Below, in pieces: positions 53,460 to 61,844 of a stretch of 64,000 nucleotides of DNA. Positions within the stretch are counted from its first letter, which is position 1, and each line of letters begins with the position of its first letter. This stretch comes from Caloramator sp. mosi_1 (GTDB lineage Bacteria > Bacillota > Clostridia > Clostridiales > Caloramatoraceae). The position numbers and the translations under genes are program-made. The notes below the pieces were generated by a model that saw only the letters and a program-made list of their open reading frames with translations, had not been told where the DNA came from and made no database searches. The DNA is taken from the NCBI RefSeq assembly GCF_028622835.1, contig NZ_CP117677.1, forward strand, positions 1,508,001 to 1,572,000, read 5' to 3'.

Positions 53460-53665
53460 TTTAGTAACCATATTTTAAAATTTATATATTTGCTCAAAAA
53501 GTTAAGTTGGTTTATGTTGCTTATATAAAACATGATATTTTCATCCTTTGTGGATAGTTTTTGGGTGTTGTTATAATTTAATAATGCCACAGTGGAGGAA
53601 AATATAAAAGCCTTTTGGCTAAAAAAATAGTAAAATCAATGGTTGCAGAATTTTGTAACCGACTA
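53460..53665 (+). promoter_or_regulatory. IS1182-like right end with outward promoter, copy 2
   Basis: Inverted-repeat arms at 53535-53553 and 53587-53605 differ from copy 1 at several positions yet mostly still pair. TATAAT lies at 53572-53577, the hairpin AGCC-TTTT-GGCT follows, and the end is GTAACCGACTA at 53665. The toxin gene starts 27 bp further on, after CAGGGAGGG. Confidence 0.75.
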
Positions 53666-53692
53666 TTAAATATATTTCAGGGAGGGAAACTT

Positions 53693-54374
53693 ATGTTTAA
53701 GAAATTTATGTCAATATTTATGATTTTATGTTTTACCCTGACTATTAATATGGTTGCATTTGCAGAAAGTAATAACTTTGAGAAAAAGTTCATGATACTA
53801 AAATAGTAAATACTAATAAGGATCAACATAAGACATATACAAAAATGAGATTCTGGTTTTGAAAAAATATGTTTCAGTTAATGATAACGGATTGTTTGAA
53901 CTTGATTATAAGAAAGCTAAGGCTGATGGAATAGAGGAAGAATTATTAAAGGGACAGCTAGATTATTTTAACTTTATAAATAATTCAATAAACAATGGAG
54001 AGCTAACAGCAGATAAAAATCTAAATATAATATCCAATAATAAAAACCAAATTTCGTATTATGCAACTTCAGGTCACTGGTATAGCTGTGGCGGAGGCTT
54101 AAATACAGATGTAAGTTATCATTGGTGGGGATATAGTAGATATGCATGCGATTGTGAAACTCAAAGAATGTCATCAGATTTTAACTCTGTTGCTGCGGTT
54201 GGTGCTGGAATAACAGTTGTGGCAGCTTATTTTGGTGCTGTACCTGCTATTCCTCCTGGACTATCATCAGCATATTTCTGGTTATTAGCATCACGTCTGG
54301 ATGCAAATAATCATGGTAGAGGAGTATATGTTGAAATGACATGGGCTTTAGTTTTTGATATAACTCCACAATAA
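53693..54374 (+). CDS. Secreted bacteriocin-like protein, unassigned
   Basis: Sec signal peptide (MFKKFMSIFMILCFTLTINMVAFA), then an acidic pro-like region and a C-terminal domain rich in aromatic residues (SGHWYSCGGGL, SYHWWGYSRYACDCE) followed by a hydrophobic segment (VAAVGAGITVVAAYFGAVPAIPPGLSSAYF) and RGVYVEMTW. About 226 residues with breaks near 53795 and 53845. I recall similar single-chain bacteriocin-like proteins in Firmicutes, but I cannot name the family. A small membrane protein directly downstream fits an immunity gene. Confidence 0.6.
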
Positions 54375-54423
54375 TATCTAAGTAGAATATACATAAATAT
54401 ATCTTGAATGGGGAGAATTATCT

Positions 54424-54619
54424 ATGTGGAAGATATATACCAGATATGCATTACCATTTTTAGTTCTAACTATTGTTTTTATATCAATTATTAGAGCATC
54501 AAGAGAATATAAACAGAATGATGATCCTAAAAAAGAACAAAAATGCTAAAAAAGTTGCGGTTAGTGCGACAATCTCATTGTTACTATTATCAATAATAAT
54601 AATAATAATATTATCTTAA
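54424..54619 (+). CDS. Two-TM small protein, candidate immunity protein
   Basis: About 64 residues after ATGGGGAGA. Two membrane segments (YALPFLVLTIVFISII and VSATISLLLLSIIIIIILS) flank a charged loop with REYKQNDDPKK. One break near 54537. Its position after a secreted toxin-like gene and before a strong terminator is that of a bacteriocin immunity protein. The low-complexity tail (repeated ATA) weakens any homology argument. Confidence 0.55.
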
Positions 54620-54668
54620 TTAAGAAGGATATACCTTAGTATAAGCATAAGGTATATCCTTCTTAATT
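54618..54668 (+). terminator. Terminator of second toxin cassette
   Basis: A perfect stem of about 20 bp (AATTAAGAAGGATATACCTTA with its complement) around GTATAAGCA. It runs into TTATTATAAA. Confidence 0.8.
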
Positions 54669-54714
54669 TATTATAAATTCAGTGGATGATTGATAGGCAG
54701 TTGGGAGGAGGAAT

Positions 54715-55019
54715 TTGACACCCATACAAAGAATTGCAATAGCTGAGAAGTATAGATACATATACTAGGAAAAAGCTAAAGAGAATCAAAGTACTAGAAA
54801 TGGTTTAAACTCTTCGTTCAAAAGAACAGAAGGTTCCGAAAACCAATAGATACACTTGAAGAACTTGCTAACATAGCAGGAGTATCAGAAACTACATATT
54901 TCAAAGGTGAAAGAATTTTATATAGCAATAATAAAGAAACAAAGAAAGTAGTTTTTAACGGTGGAATGAAAATAGGAACTGCTTATGAAAAATTATTTAG
55001 AAAGAAGAAAAAAGTATAG
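54715..55019 (+). pseudogene. ParB/RepB-like fragment
   Basis: Sense TPIQRIAIAEKYR...EKAKENQSTRNG...KPIDTLEELANIAGVSETTYFKGERIL, then ETKKVVFNGGMKIGTAYEKLFRKKKK. This is the middle of phage or plasmid ParB-like DNA-binding proteins (KPIDTREELAKIAGVSHDT type). The N-terminal nuclease-like part is missing and several frame changes occur. It joins directly onto an msrA fragment, marking a rearrangement junction. Confidence 0.6.
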
Positions 55020-55130
55020 AGGAAAAATCCTATACAGAGATTGTCTTATATACTAAGTTTTACATGGTTGAAAACTATCATCAAAAGTATTATCTTCAGC
55101 TTATAAAACCCATAATGAATGACCCTGACT
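55019..55130 (+). pseudogene. msrA: msrA 3' fragment
   Basis: SYTEIVLYTKFYMVENYHQKYYLQ in one frame matches the C-terminal end of peptide methionine sulfoxide reductase A (TEI...FY.AE.YHQ.YY). Only about 35 residues are left and the catalytic Cys domain is absent. It is chromosomal DNA cut by the mobile region, so the right edge of the element lies near 55019. Confidence 0.75.
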
Positions 55131-55148
55131 AAGCGCTAGGGTCATTTT
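55118..55148. terminator. Bidirectional terminator
   Basis: AATGACCCT pairs with AGGGTCATT around GACTAAGCGCT, with a short T-run on the plus strand, between the convergent msrA fragment and the amidase gene. Confidence 0.7.
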
Positions 55149-55164
55149 AAGTTATATGGGTGAT

Positions 55165-55698
55165 TTATATCCATATCTTCATAAAGTGTGCCTTTGAGGC
55201 TGCGGGCTTTACGTAGGATATGTTCATTGCATCGAAGGAATGCTGGGATATTAAAGGAACCCTTGAGCCCTTTTCATAGGTCAGGTCAGTAACTATTGCG
55301 GAGTGGTATATTACTCCGTTTTTATTTTCATATTGAATGATGTCACCTGTTTCAAGGCCTGAGATATCAGGTATTTCAATTGCCTTAATTCCCGGAAGCT
55401 TAAGCTCGGTTCTGGATTTTAATGTCCAGTAAAGTGAATGGGCAACAGACCAGGATACAGACCAGGTATCATGCTGCCTGTTATAGCCATTTTTATACCA
55501 CCAGGGTTTTTGAGATTTTGCGTCCATTTGGGCTCCGCCTGCAAGAAGACATTGTGATACAAAGTTGGAGCAGTCTCCGCCTCCATCTCCGTGTGATGCA
55601 AAATACCTAAAATCACTATTAGGTGAAAGGGCATATCTAAGGGCATATTTAACAGCCCTATTTCTATCATATTTGTTGGAATTATAGTTTAGATTCAT
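55165..55698 (-). CDS. Amidase_6-type cell-wall amidase
   Basis: An intact 177-residue protein. RNRAVKYALRYALSPNSDFRYFASHGDGGGDCSNFVSQCLLAGG places the catalytic Cys in GDCSNF; the His lies in IYHSAIVTDLTYE, and QHSFDAMN follows. This fits the putative amidase/NlpC-like PF12671 family, usually linked to spore or wall metabolism. There is no signal peptide, so it acts in the cytosol or mother cell, or leaves by another route. The TGTTAAATG upstream context has a good RBS (CAGGAGTG). Confidence 0.85.
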   Translation of the reverse strand: MNLNYNSNKYDRNRAVKYALRYALSPNSDFRYFASHGDGGGDCSNFVSQCLLAGGAQMDAKSQKPWWYKNGYNRQHDTWSVSWSVAHSLYWTLKSRTELKLPGIKAIEIPDISGLETGDIIQYENKNGVIYHSAIVTDLTYEKGSRVPLISQHSFDAMNISYVKPAASKAHFMKIWI

Positions 55699-55845
55699 TT
55701 AACACTCCTGTAAAAATACTATTATTATATGTTTATGCGCTATGGACAAGATACGTTAAAAAGATTTGTTTCCATATAATTCAAGGTGGTTTATAATTTA
55801 ATATATAGTAATGTAAAACTAAATTTTGTTTTCTGGGGGATTTTA

Positions 55846-56153
55846 ATGGAGAATATCAAGTTGGATGAATTTACTGGATACAAATTTCTATCTGGTATAA
55901 GGCTGTCTCCTAATGGGGATTATGGCTGCTTTGCACTTCATGAGACTGATGTTGAGGAAAACAGCTATAAGTCAAATCTTTGGCTCTACGATATTAAAAA
56001 TAAAAGACATTTTAGACTAACTTCCTTTGATAAGGAGAGAAGTTTTCTGTGGTTAAAGGACGGAGAAAGTATTATTTTTCAGGGGCTAGAGGCGAAAAGG
56101 ACAGGAAAAGCCTTGAGGAGGGGAAGAGTTTACAATCTTCTATAAAATAAATA
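55846..56153 (+). pseudogene. S9-family peptidase truncated by IS
   Basis: Start at ATG 55846 after CTGGGGGAT. ENIKLDEFTGYKFLSGIRLSPNGDYGCFALHETDVEENSYKSNLWLYDI is the N-terminal beta-propeller of acylaminoacyl/prolyl oligopeptidase-type (S9) enzymes. After a break near 56083 the sense continues to IFYKINID and stops at the left end of the IS1182-like element. The catalytic alpha/beta-hydrolase domain is missing. Confidence 0.8.
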
Positions 56154-56298
56154 TAGATGATTGCAGAATGTAAAAATTGAAATTGTGGATAACTTTTTGG
56201 ATTTTACTAAAAAAAATCACAAAAAAGAACATGCCAAAAACCTTTGATAAAAAGGCATGCGAAGCATAAATACAAATTTTGGATTGTGGATATGTGGA

Positions 56299-57773
56299 TT
56301 AAGCAGGTATTTTAAGAAGTTTTGATATACTTCTTAAATATTCAGGTTTATTCATGGCGTAAGCCAATATTACATTTATAAGTTTAGATATAGCAGTCAA
56401 ATATAGGTCAGCACGCATTGTAGAGGTATTAACAGTTTTAGGTTGCTGTATACATGGGTTTGATTTTAAAGATGCTATTTCTCTCTCAATGCAACAACGT
56501 ATTGAATAAGTTTTTCCCATTCCACAGAGTTTCTTATAATACCAGGATAAAGCCTAAAATTTTTATCAGGATAAACATAAGTCATGCGCCCACTTTTGCT
56601 ATCAGTACATGGATTTTCACATGTGTGATAAGGTTTACCATTTTTATCACGATGTGATTTAGGGCAAGTAAACTTATATCTTAAACTTCTATTTTTCCCT
56701 TTACAAGAACCATCAAATTTAAAATGTTCTTGTGTTAAGGGACATATAGGAATACCTTCGGTATTATATTCAAGTTCTCCAATTTTTGTATTGGATTGGC
56801 TACGAGGATTAAGTGGGATAAGAACTTTTCAAATTCTAAATGTTTAAATAATCCAAAGTTATCATAACTATCAAATTCTGAATCACCTAAAAAAGTTTTA
56901 AATTTAAAATTTGAATATTTTTTTAAGTTATTCAAAAATGGTACAATTACTGGTTTCAATGAAGCATTATCATAAAAATATTTTTGTTCTTCAGGAGTAG
57001 AGAATTCTTTTTCTACAGATTTATAAAAGTCTTCTTCGAAGAATTTTATGCTTAAAGGTATACCCCAACCATTAGTTAATAATCCAAATTTATAGAAGTA
57101 ACCAAAATGTCCATTTACGAAATCAAGTCGTATATTTGGGTTAGCTTGAGAATACTTAGGCATGTTTTTATATGCGGCAGCATAGGGATTAAAGTTCTTG
57201 TCATTAATAATTTTTGAATATGCTTTTTGCTTATTTATTTCACTTGCAAGTGTTTTAGGATTATTTTCTTTTACACGAGGCTTTAATCCAGATGTATCAT
57301 ATATCAAAATTGAGTTTAAATTTTTATATGGGGAATCAGCAGGAAGAAGATTATTAATATCTTCACATATATCAATAACTTTAGGAACCATAGAATTAAA
57401 TAAATCTGCGATATCACTTTCAAAAGTAGTTTTAAATCTACTGAAAAAGATTCATCAGGTATAGATTTATAGAAACCACAAAATTCTCTAATTTCAGTAG
57501 AAAATACAAGAAATAGATTTAACAACGCAGTTGTAGGTATATGAAATATTTGCATAATTAGCAAAGATGATAATATAGAAGAAAGCTCATATTCACGATT
57601 TCTTCCTAAATCTGAATAGTAATGTTCTTTAAAAGAATTAGGGATAAATGTATTAATATCAAAATTATCAGCAAGCAATTTAATAAACCCTACGGGTTGT
57701 TTAGTAACCATATTTTTAAATTCATATACTTGCTCAAAAAGTTAAGTTGCTTAATTTTGCTAATACAAAACAT
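56299..57773 (-). CDS. IS1182-like transposase
   Basis: Sense from ATG 57773 (SD AGGAGGAG) to 56299 over about 490 residues in several frames. N-terminal MVTKQPVGFIKLLADNFDINTFIP...HYYSDLGRNREY; the DDE-type core has ILIYDTSGLKP, FLGDSEFDSYDNFGLF and a C-terminal REREIASLKSN; CPLT and CENPC give a Cys-rich insert (TCPKSHRD...YHTCENPC). Breaks near 56520, 56815, 57450 and 57735 make it inactive as written. Confidence 0.82.
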
Positions 57774-57902
57774 GCTATTCTCCTCCTCTGTGGATAGTTT
57801 TAAAGGTTGTTATAATTTAATAATGCCACAGTGGAGGAAAATATAAAAGCCTTATGGCTAAAAAATAGTAAAATCAATGGTTGGAGAATTCTGCACCGAC
57901 TA
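57704..57902 (+). promoter_or_regulatory. IS1182-like right end with outward promoter, copy 3
   Basis: The copy still attached to its transposase gene. Inverted-repeat arms at 57777-57793 and 57826-57842 (32 bp apart), TATAAT at 57811-57816, hairpin AGCC-TTAT-GGCT, and terminal ACCGACTA at 57902. The next gene starts 31 bp later after AAGGAGGG. Confidence 0.75.
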
Positions 57903-57933
57903 CAGTACCATTATTTCAAGGAGGGATATTAAA

Positions 57934-58695
57934 ATGGCATCTGTATCAAATTCATTAAAAAATGCACCGAGTTATGTTCAGCAATTCTACAAAAATTCTA
58001 CTACTAAAAACCAAAGTGCTTCAAAAAGCAATACCTCAAAAGATGTAGCAAAAGGTGGTTCTGTAGCGATGCAACAAAATCCACTAAAGGGTACCAACTA
58101 TCAAGTGGTTACTAAACCTGTATCGTCATCTGGGAAACCTACATCTTCGGTATTAATTATTATGGATAAATCACTTGGGGAAGTTGCCAAAAATGGATCA
58201 CCTAAAGGTGATTGGGTATTTAGAGTAGATAGCCCGCATGGAAACACTAATTACAATCATGTTAATACTAATTCAAAACTTTATCCTGATAATAAAATAT
58301 ATAAGGCATTAAATCATAAACCAGTTTCCAATACTGTATATAATGTAGCAAAGAACATGGATGATATAGCAAAAGTTGCTAAAGTAGGTGGACGTGCAGT
58401 TGCTGTTGCAGCAGTTGTAATGGACGGAAAAGATATTTATGATTCCTATAAAGCAGATGGCAACAAGGTTGGTAAAAATACAGTTACAACAACAGCAGGT
58501 GTAGCGGGAAGCTGGGCTGGTGGCGTTGGTGGAGCTAAAGTGGGAGCAATGGCAGGAGTAGCAATTGGAACAATGATATGCCCTGGCATTGTAACTGCTA
58601 TTGGGGGAGTTATTGGAGGATTAATTGGAGGCATAGCCGGATCACTTGGAGGTAGAGCGGCGGGACAGGAAATTGCAAAGGCAGCATTCAGATAG
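57934..58695 (+). CDS. Polymorphic-toxin-like protein with glycine-zipper C-terminus
   Basis: An intact 253-residue protein. No signal peptide. A Ser/Asn/Lys-rich N-terminal region, a middle DWVFRVDSPHGNTNYNHVNTNSKLYP, a segment VGGRAVAVAAVVMDGKDIYDSYK, and a glycine-zipper-rich C-terminus (AGVAGSWAGGVGGAKVGAMAGVAIGTMICPG...GGVIGGLIGGIAGSLGGRAAG). This matches C-terminal domains of type VII (LXG/YeeF-like) or Rhs toxins that insert into membranes, but no LXG domain is fused. The next two genes fit an immunity protein and DUF4176. Confidence 0.65.
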   Translation: MASVSNSLKNAPSYVQQFYKNSTTKNQSASKSNTSKDVAKGGSVAMQQNPLKGTNYQVVTKPVSSSGKPTSSVLIIMDKSLGEVAKNGSPKGDWVFRVDSPHGNTNYNHVNTNSKLYPDNKIYKALNHKPVSNTVYNVAKNMDDIAKVAKVGGRAVAVAAVVMDGKDIYDSYKADGNKVGKNTVTTTAGVAGSWAGGVGGAKVGAMAGVAIGTMICPGIVTAIGGVIGGLIGGIAGSLGGRAAGQEIAKAAFR

Positions 58696-58709
58696 AGGAG
58701 GTGAAATAA

Positions 58710-59291
58710 ATGTTCTTTAAAAAAAGACAACCCCGAAAACTGTAGAGTTTATTGAGTGTGTTATTCTTAAAAAGACAGAGAAAAATTTATCATATTTTTT
58801 TCATTAGAAAATTTTAGAGAGAAAACGTATGCAAACCAATACTTATGGAATTACATACAAAGAGATGTTGTTGTTTCAATTCTTTCTGATTTTTCGGTAT
58901 ATATTTATACACCGGATGATAATAATACTGTACTAAAAGAAAATTATGGAAATTTATATCACATCAAAGAGAGTAAAGATGGAAGGGTTTTTTATATTGC
59001 CGTAGATTAGATTATCGAATTGTAACTGAACTAATAGAAGCATACGATAATATGTGGCAATATAATTATTTCGTTAATTTTACAGCGTATTCTGAAAAAG
59101 TTGCCCAAATTGATTTTGAACAATTAATGAATTATGAGCAATTAAAAGGATTCGCAATAAATATTAAGCCGCTTGGAGATAACGCAGGGCTTGAAATAAC
59201 CATTGACCCTGAACAAATCTCAGAGGCTGAACTTATAGAACGGATACGAAGTGTTGTCGAAAAATATAGAATTGAGTTAAAAGTTATATAA
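58710..59291 (+). CDS. Probable immunity protein for the glycine-zipper toxin
   Basis: About 190 residues after GAGGAGG, 14 bp behind the toxin. Sense FFKKRQPRK.VEFIECVILK...SYFFSLENFREKTYANQYLWNYIQRDVVVSILSDFSVYIY, then AVDYRIVTELIEAYDNMW and a C-terminal IDPEQISEAELIERIRSVVEKYRIEL. Breaks near 58732, 58790 and 59010. No family recognised; position and soluble acidic character suggest immunity. Confidence 0.55.
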
Positions 59292-59314
59292 AGAAGTAAA
59301 GAAGGTGTGGATCT

Positions 59315-59574
59315 ATGTCAGAATATTTGCCGATAGGTTCCGTGGTGCGTTTGTTTGGCGGTACTAAAAAACTTATGATTTATGGAAGGAAACAGATACA
59401 GTCAGGGGTAAATAGAAAATGGGATTATGTAGGTTGCTTATATCCTGAAGGAAACCTAAGTGAAAAGTATAATGTTTTTTTAATCATAATGAAATTGAGG
59501 AAATATATTTTAAAGGGTATGAGGATGAGGAAGAAATTTACACGAGGGAACTATTAAAAAACTTTGACAAATGA
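59315..59574 (+). CDS. DUF4176 protein
   Basis: About 86 residues: SEYLPIGSVVRLFGGTKKLMIYGRKQIQ...WDYVGCLYPEGNLSEKYNVFF, the DUF4176 pattern found in type VII secretion (ESX) effector loci of Firmicutes. One break near 59480 moves the stop to 59574. It supports the view that the toxin set came from a type VII effector locus, though no EssC or WXG100 gene is in the window. Confidence 0.8.
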
Positions 59575-59849
59575 GGTTTTATATTAACATTTGGTGCGAA
59601 TATATTTTGTTATTATACTAATTTAATTTTTATAAACTATAAAATAGGGATAACAAATTAAATTTTTTGTTGATTTGCATAACTTATTTGTATCAACATC
59701 ATCGTCCAAAGACAAAATTGAACAACATATTGATACAATAGATAAAAGCCTTGAAGTGTTAAGCTTTGAGGCTATTTTGCTTTTGGATGGTAGCCTTATC
59801 ACATATAACTTTTATTTCTCTAAATGCAAGTCCTGCCAAGATGGGAGCC
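59575..59849. other. Gap with unassigned coding fragment
   Basis: After AT-rich DNA a fragment reads NLFVSTSSSKDKIEQHIDTIDKSLEVLSFEAILLLDGSLI (59678-59800, given here in pieces: NLFVSTSSSKDKIEQ and DKSLEVLSFEAILLLDG). I do not recognise it. It joins recombinase C-terminal sequence near 59850, a recombination scar. Confidence 0.35.
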
Positions 59850-60509
59850 TTTCAAAATAAAGGTGATGCACTTCTTTAAAAAACTTATACAGTTGATTTT
59901 TGACCAAAAAAGAGCAGTTAACAACGGTAAGTTCCAATGTATTATGTAGAAGAAAGCCACCCTGCAATTATTGATAAAGAAATGCATACCGCAGTACAGC
60001 TTGAAATGGAGAGAAGAAGAGCTTTTGCAGAAAAATATAACATCAGTAAGCTTGATTATGCTACAGTTGATAATCCTTTTGCAGGAAGAGTTATCTGCGG
60101 ACATTGTGGTAGCCCTTTTGGCAGGAAGGTTTGGAATTCTACAGATGAAAGGTTAAGAAGGGTTGTTTGGAGATGTAATAAAAAATATGAAGTAAAGGGG
60201 AAAAAGAGCTGTGAGAATAAGCATATAAATGATAAGGTTTTGTATCAAGCCTTTGTAAATACGTTTAATGCTATGGTGGAAAATAAGGAATATTTTATAG
60301 AAAAGTGGAAGAAAGAACTTAAAAGTGAGAATGTATTGGTAAGATACAGGGCAAAGCTGTTTATAAATATTTTAGCTGATGCAGAGAAAGTAGAGAATTT
60401 TGATGTGGATATGTATTTTAGGATAATAGAGAAAATGACAGTATTTGATGGAGAAAAGATAATAGTTAGTTTGCTTGATGGGACGGAGATAGAAGTTGTA
60501 ATTGAATAG
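59850..60509 (+). pseudogene. Serine recombinase 3' relic
   Basis: From KGDALLQKTYTVDFLTKK (broken frames) through YYVEESHPAIIDKEMHTAVQLEM and the zinc ribbon CGHCGSPFGRKVW...WRCNKKYEVKGKKSC to a C-terminal DGTEIEVVIE. It corresponds to the C-terminal half of a large serine recombinase. The catalytic N-terminal domain is missing and the coiled coil is shorter than in the intact gene. A third recombinase-toxin association in the window. Confidence 0.8.
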
Positions 60510-60631
60510 AGGAATTTTAGAGACAGATGAGGATTGTTGAGCAATTCTTGGCAGATTTCTCAATTTAAATAATAAAATAGAAATGGATAACTTTTGTCAT
60601 TTTGTGTCGTAAAATTTTACCAAAGAAATTA

Positions 60632-60682
60632 TTGACATTTTTGTTATGGGGGGTAAAATTACAAATGTAGACAAGTTGTCTA
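60632..60682 (+). promoter_or_regulatory. SigA promoter and palindromic operator of radical-SAM cluster
   Basis: TTGACA (60632-60637), a 16-bp spacer and TAAAAT (60654-60659). TAGACAAGTTGTCTA (60668-60682), a perfect 15-bp palindrome, lies at the expected transcription start, the place for a repressor site. No regulator gene is next to it in the window. Confidence 0.7.
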
Positions 60683-60741
60683 TAAATATAATTAATAGTT
60701 CTATAATATTACAAAAATACCAAAGAAAGGAGGTATCATTA

Positions 60742-60876
60742 ATGGATACAAAGACTATTCAGGTTTATTCTGAAAAAGAAGGTAGAATGGTTGATGTTGA
60801 AGTGATCAACAAGGAGGCAGATAGTCGTTTTGCCAACAGAATCAGCGTTATGCTTGTGGTTGATGAAGAGGAGTAA
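60742..60876 (+). CDS. 44-aa candidate modified-peptide precursor
   Basis: Starts after AAAGGAGGT. 44 residues: hydrophilic N-terminal half (MDTKTIQVYSEKEGRMVDVE), then VINKEADSRFANRIS and a hydrophobic-acidic end VMLVVDEEE. No Cys, no signal peptide. A short acidic peptide directly before two radical SAM genes and an exporter is the usual place of a RiPP precursor. I cannot match it to a known precursor class; it could also be a small accessory protein. The longer frame from 60646 overlaps the promoter and is unlikely. Confidence 0.6.
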   Translation: MDTKTIQVYSEKEGRMVDVEVINKEADSRFANRISVMLVVDEEE

Positions 60877-60879
60877 GTT

Positions 60880-60914
60880 CTATGCTAGGGGGATTATGTT
60901 ATTGCATAGCCCCC
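60880..60914 (+). promoter_or_regulatory. Alternative stems between precursor and maturase genes
   Basis: CTATGC pairs with GCATAG and, in interleaved order, GGGGG pairs with CCCCC. Both cannot form as one simple hairpin, so the region is either a mutually exclusive switch or a compact pseudoknot. It lacks a good T-run. It may set the ratio of precursor to enzyme expression. Confidence 0.45.
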
Positions 60915-60944
60915 ATTTCAAACTATATGGAAGGTGATTATTAT

Positions 60945-61835
60945 ATGAAAAAGTTTTATATTGCACCGACTTATAAATGCAATAATAGATGTATGATGTG
61001 TGGTGTATTTAACACTAAAAAGATTCAGAATGGGAATACGGTCTTGAAGAGTTAAAAATGGAGATTGATGGTAAGGAAATTGCTAATGGCGATGTAGTTA
61101 TTGTTTCAGGCGGGGAACCAACAATATATCCATATTTTTATGATATACTTAAATATCTTGAATTAAAGGGTGCCTTATGTTACAATTTTTAGTAATGGGA
61201 GATCTTTTAAGAGTAATGAAAATGTATTAAAATTAAAAGAATGTAAGTATGAAAATATGCTAATACCTTTATTTGGAAGTGATGCACAAACTCATGATAG
61301 GCTTACTGGAGTGAAGGGAGTTTTGATGATACAATTAAAGGATTACATAATCTGGAACTAAATGGATTAACACATTCAATAAAGACTGTTGTGATGAAGG
61401 ATAATTATGCTAATCTTCCTTACTGGGCAAATTTTATCTGTGAAAATTTTAAACATCCCCACATGGTATCAATACATGGATTGCATTTACAAGGGAAGCT
61501 CCCAAGGTTGCAGAAGAACTATATGTAAGGCACGATAAGATAGCTTATTATGTGGAAAAAGCCCTTGATATTTTGTTGTCTAATGATTATAATGTGTTTT
61601 TTCAGCAATCCCGTTATGTAATATAGACCCGTACTATTGGAAATATAATATCGTATCGGATATAAAAGACTATAAGGCCATATCAATAGATTCAAAGGAA
61701 ATTAGTGAAAGTAATCGCAATAATTATGAATTGATGCCTAAGCAATGTGAGAGCTGTAGAGTTAAGGAACTCTGTGAATGGCCTTGGAGAATGTATAAAA
61801 AGATGTTCACACTAGATTATATAAAAACTATTTAG
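60945..61835 (+). CDS. Radical SAM enzyme A of unassigned cluster
   Basis: About 298 residues after GGAAGGTG. CNNRCMMCGVF gives the C-x3-C-x2-C motif at residues 11-18; VVIVSGGEPTIYPYF is the SAM-binding glycine motif, and FSNGRSF follows. The C-terminal CNIDPYY and CESCRVKELCEWPW supply extra cysteines like a short SPASM/twitch auxiliary-cluster domain. Breaks near 61020, 61180, 61320, 61467 and 61605. It probably modifies the short peptide encoded upstream. Confidence 0.8.
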
Positions 61836-61844
61836 GAGGACGAT

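Larger units (their letters stand above)
52790..53665 (+). repeat. Segmental duplication, copy B
   Basis: Second copy of the block at 29140-30218, here following an intact recombinase. It keeps GGTTAGAGTAATCTAG, the AT-microsatellite, a degraded DUF5085-like gene and the IS1182-like end. It has many small differences from copy A, so the duplication is not recent. Confidence 0.85.
56154..57902 (-). mobile_element. IS1182-like insertion sequence
   Basis: Terminal repeats: left TAGATGATTGCAGAAT (56154), right (reverse complement) TAGTCGGTGCAGAAT, with one base probably missing in the right arm. The length is about 1.75 kb, with one transposase gene. I see no direct target repeat, and the S9 gene it cuts does not resume beyond it, so the element has been a recombination point. 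Its right end recurs twice elsewhere in the window. Confidence 0.75.

Noticed and set aside
58446-58730. Minus-strand proline/alanine-rich ORF opposite the glycine-zipper toxin
   Set aside because: The composition is the expected antisense of a Gly/Ala/Val-rich coding strand; no start context.
60754-60876. 60646 as the true start of the short ORF
   Set aside because: The longer frame would begin inside the -35/-10 spacer, and the strong AAAGGAGGT lies before the internal ATG at 60742.
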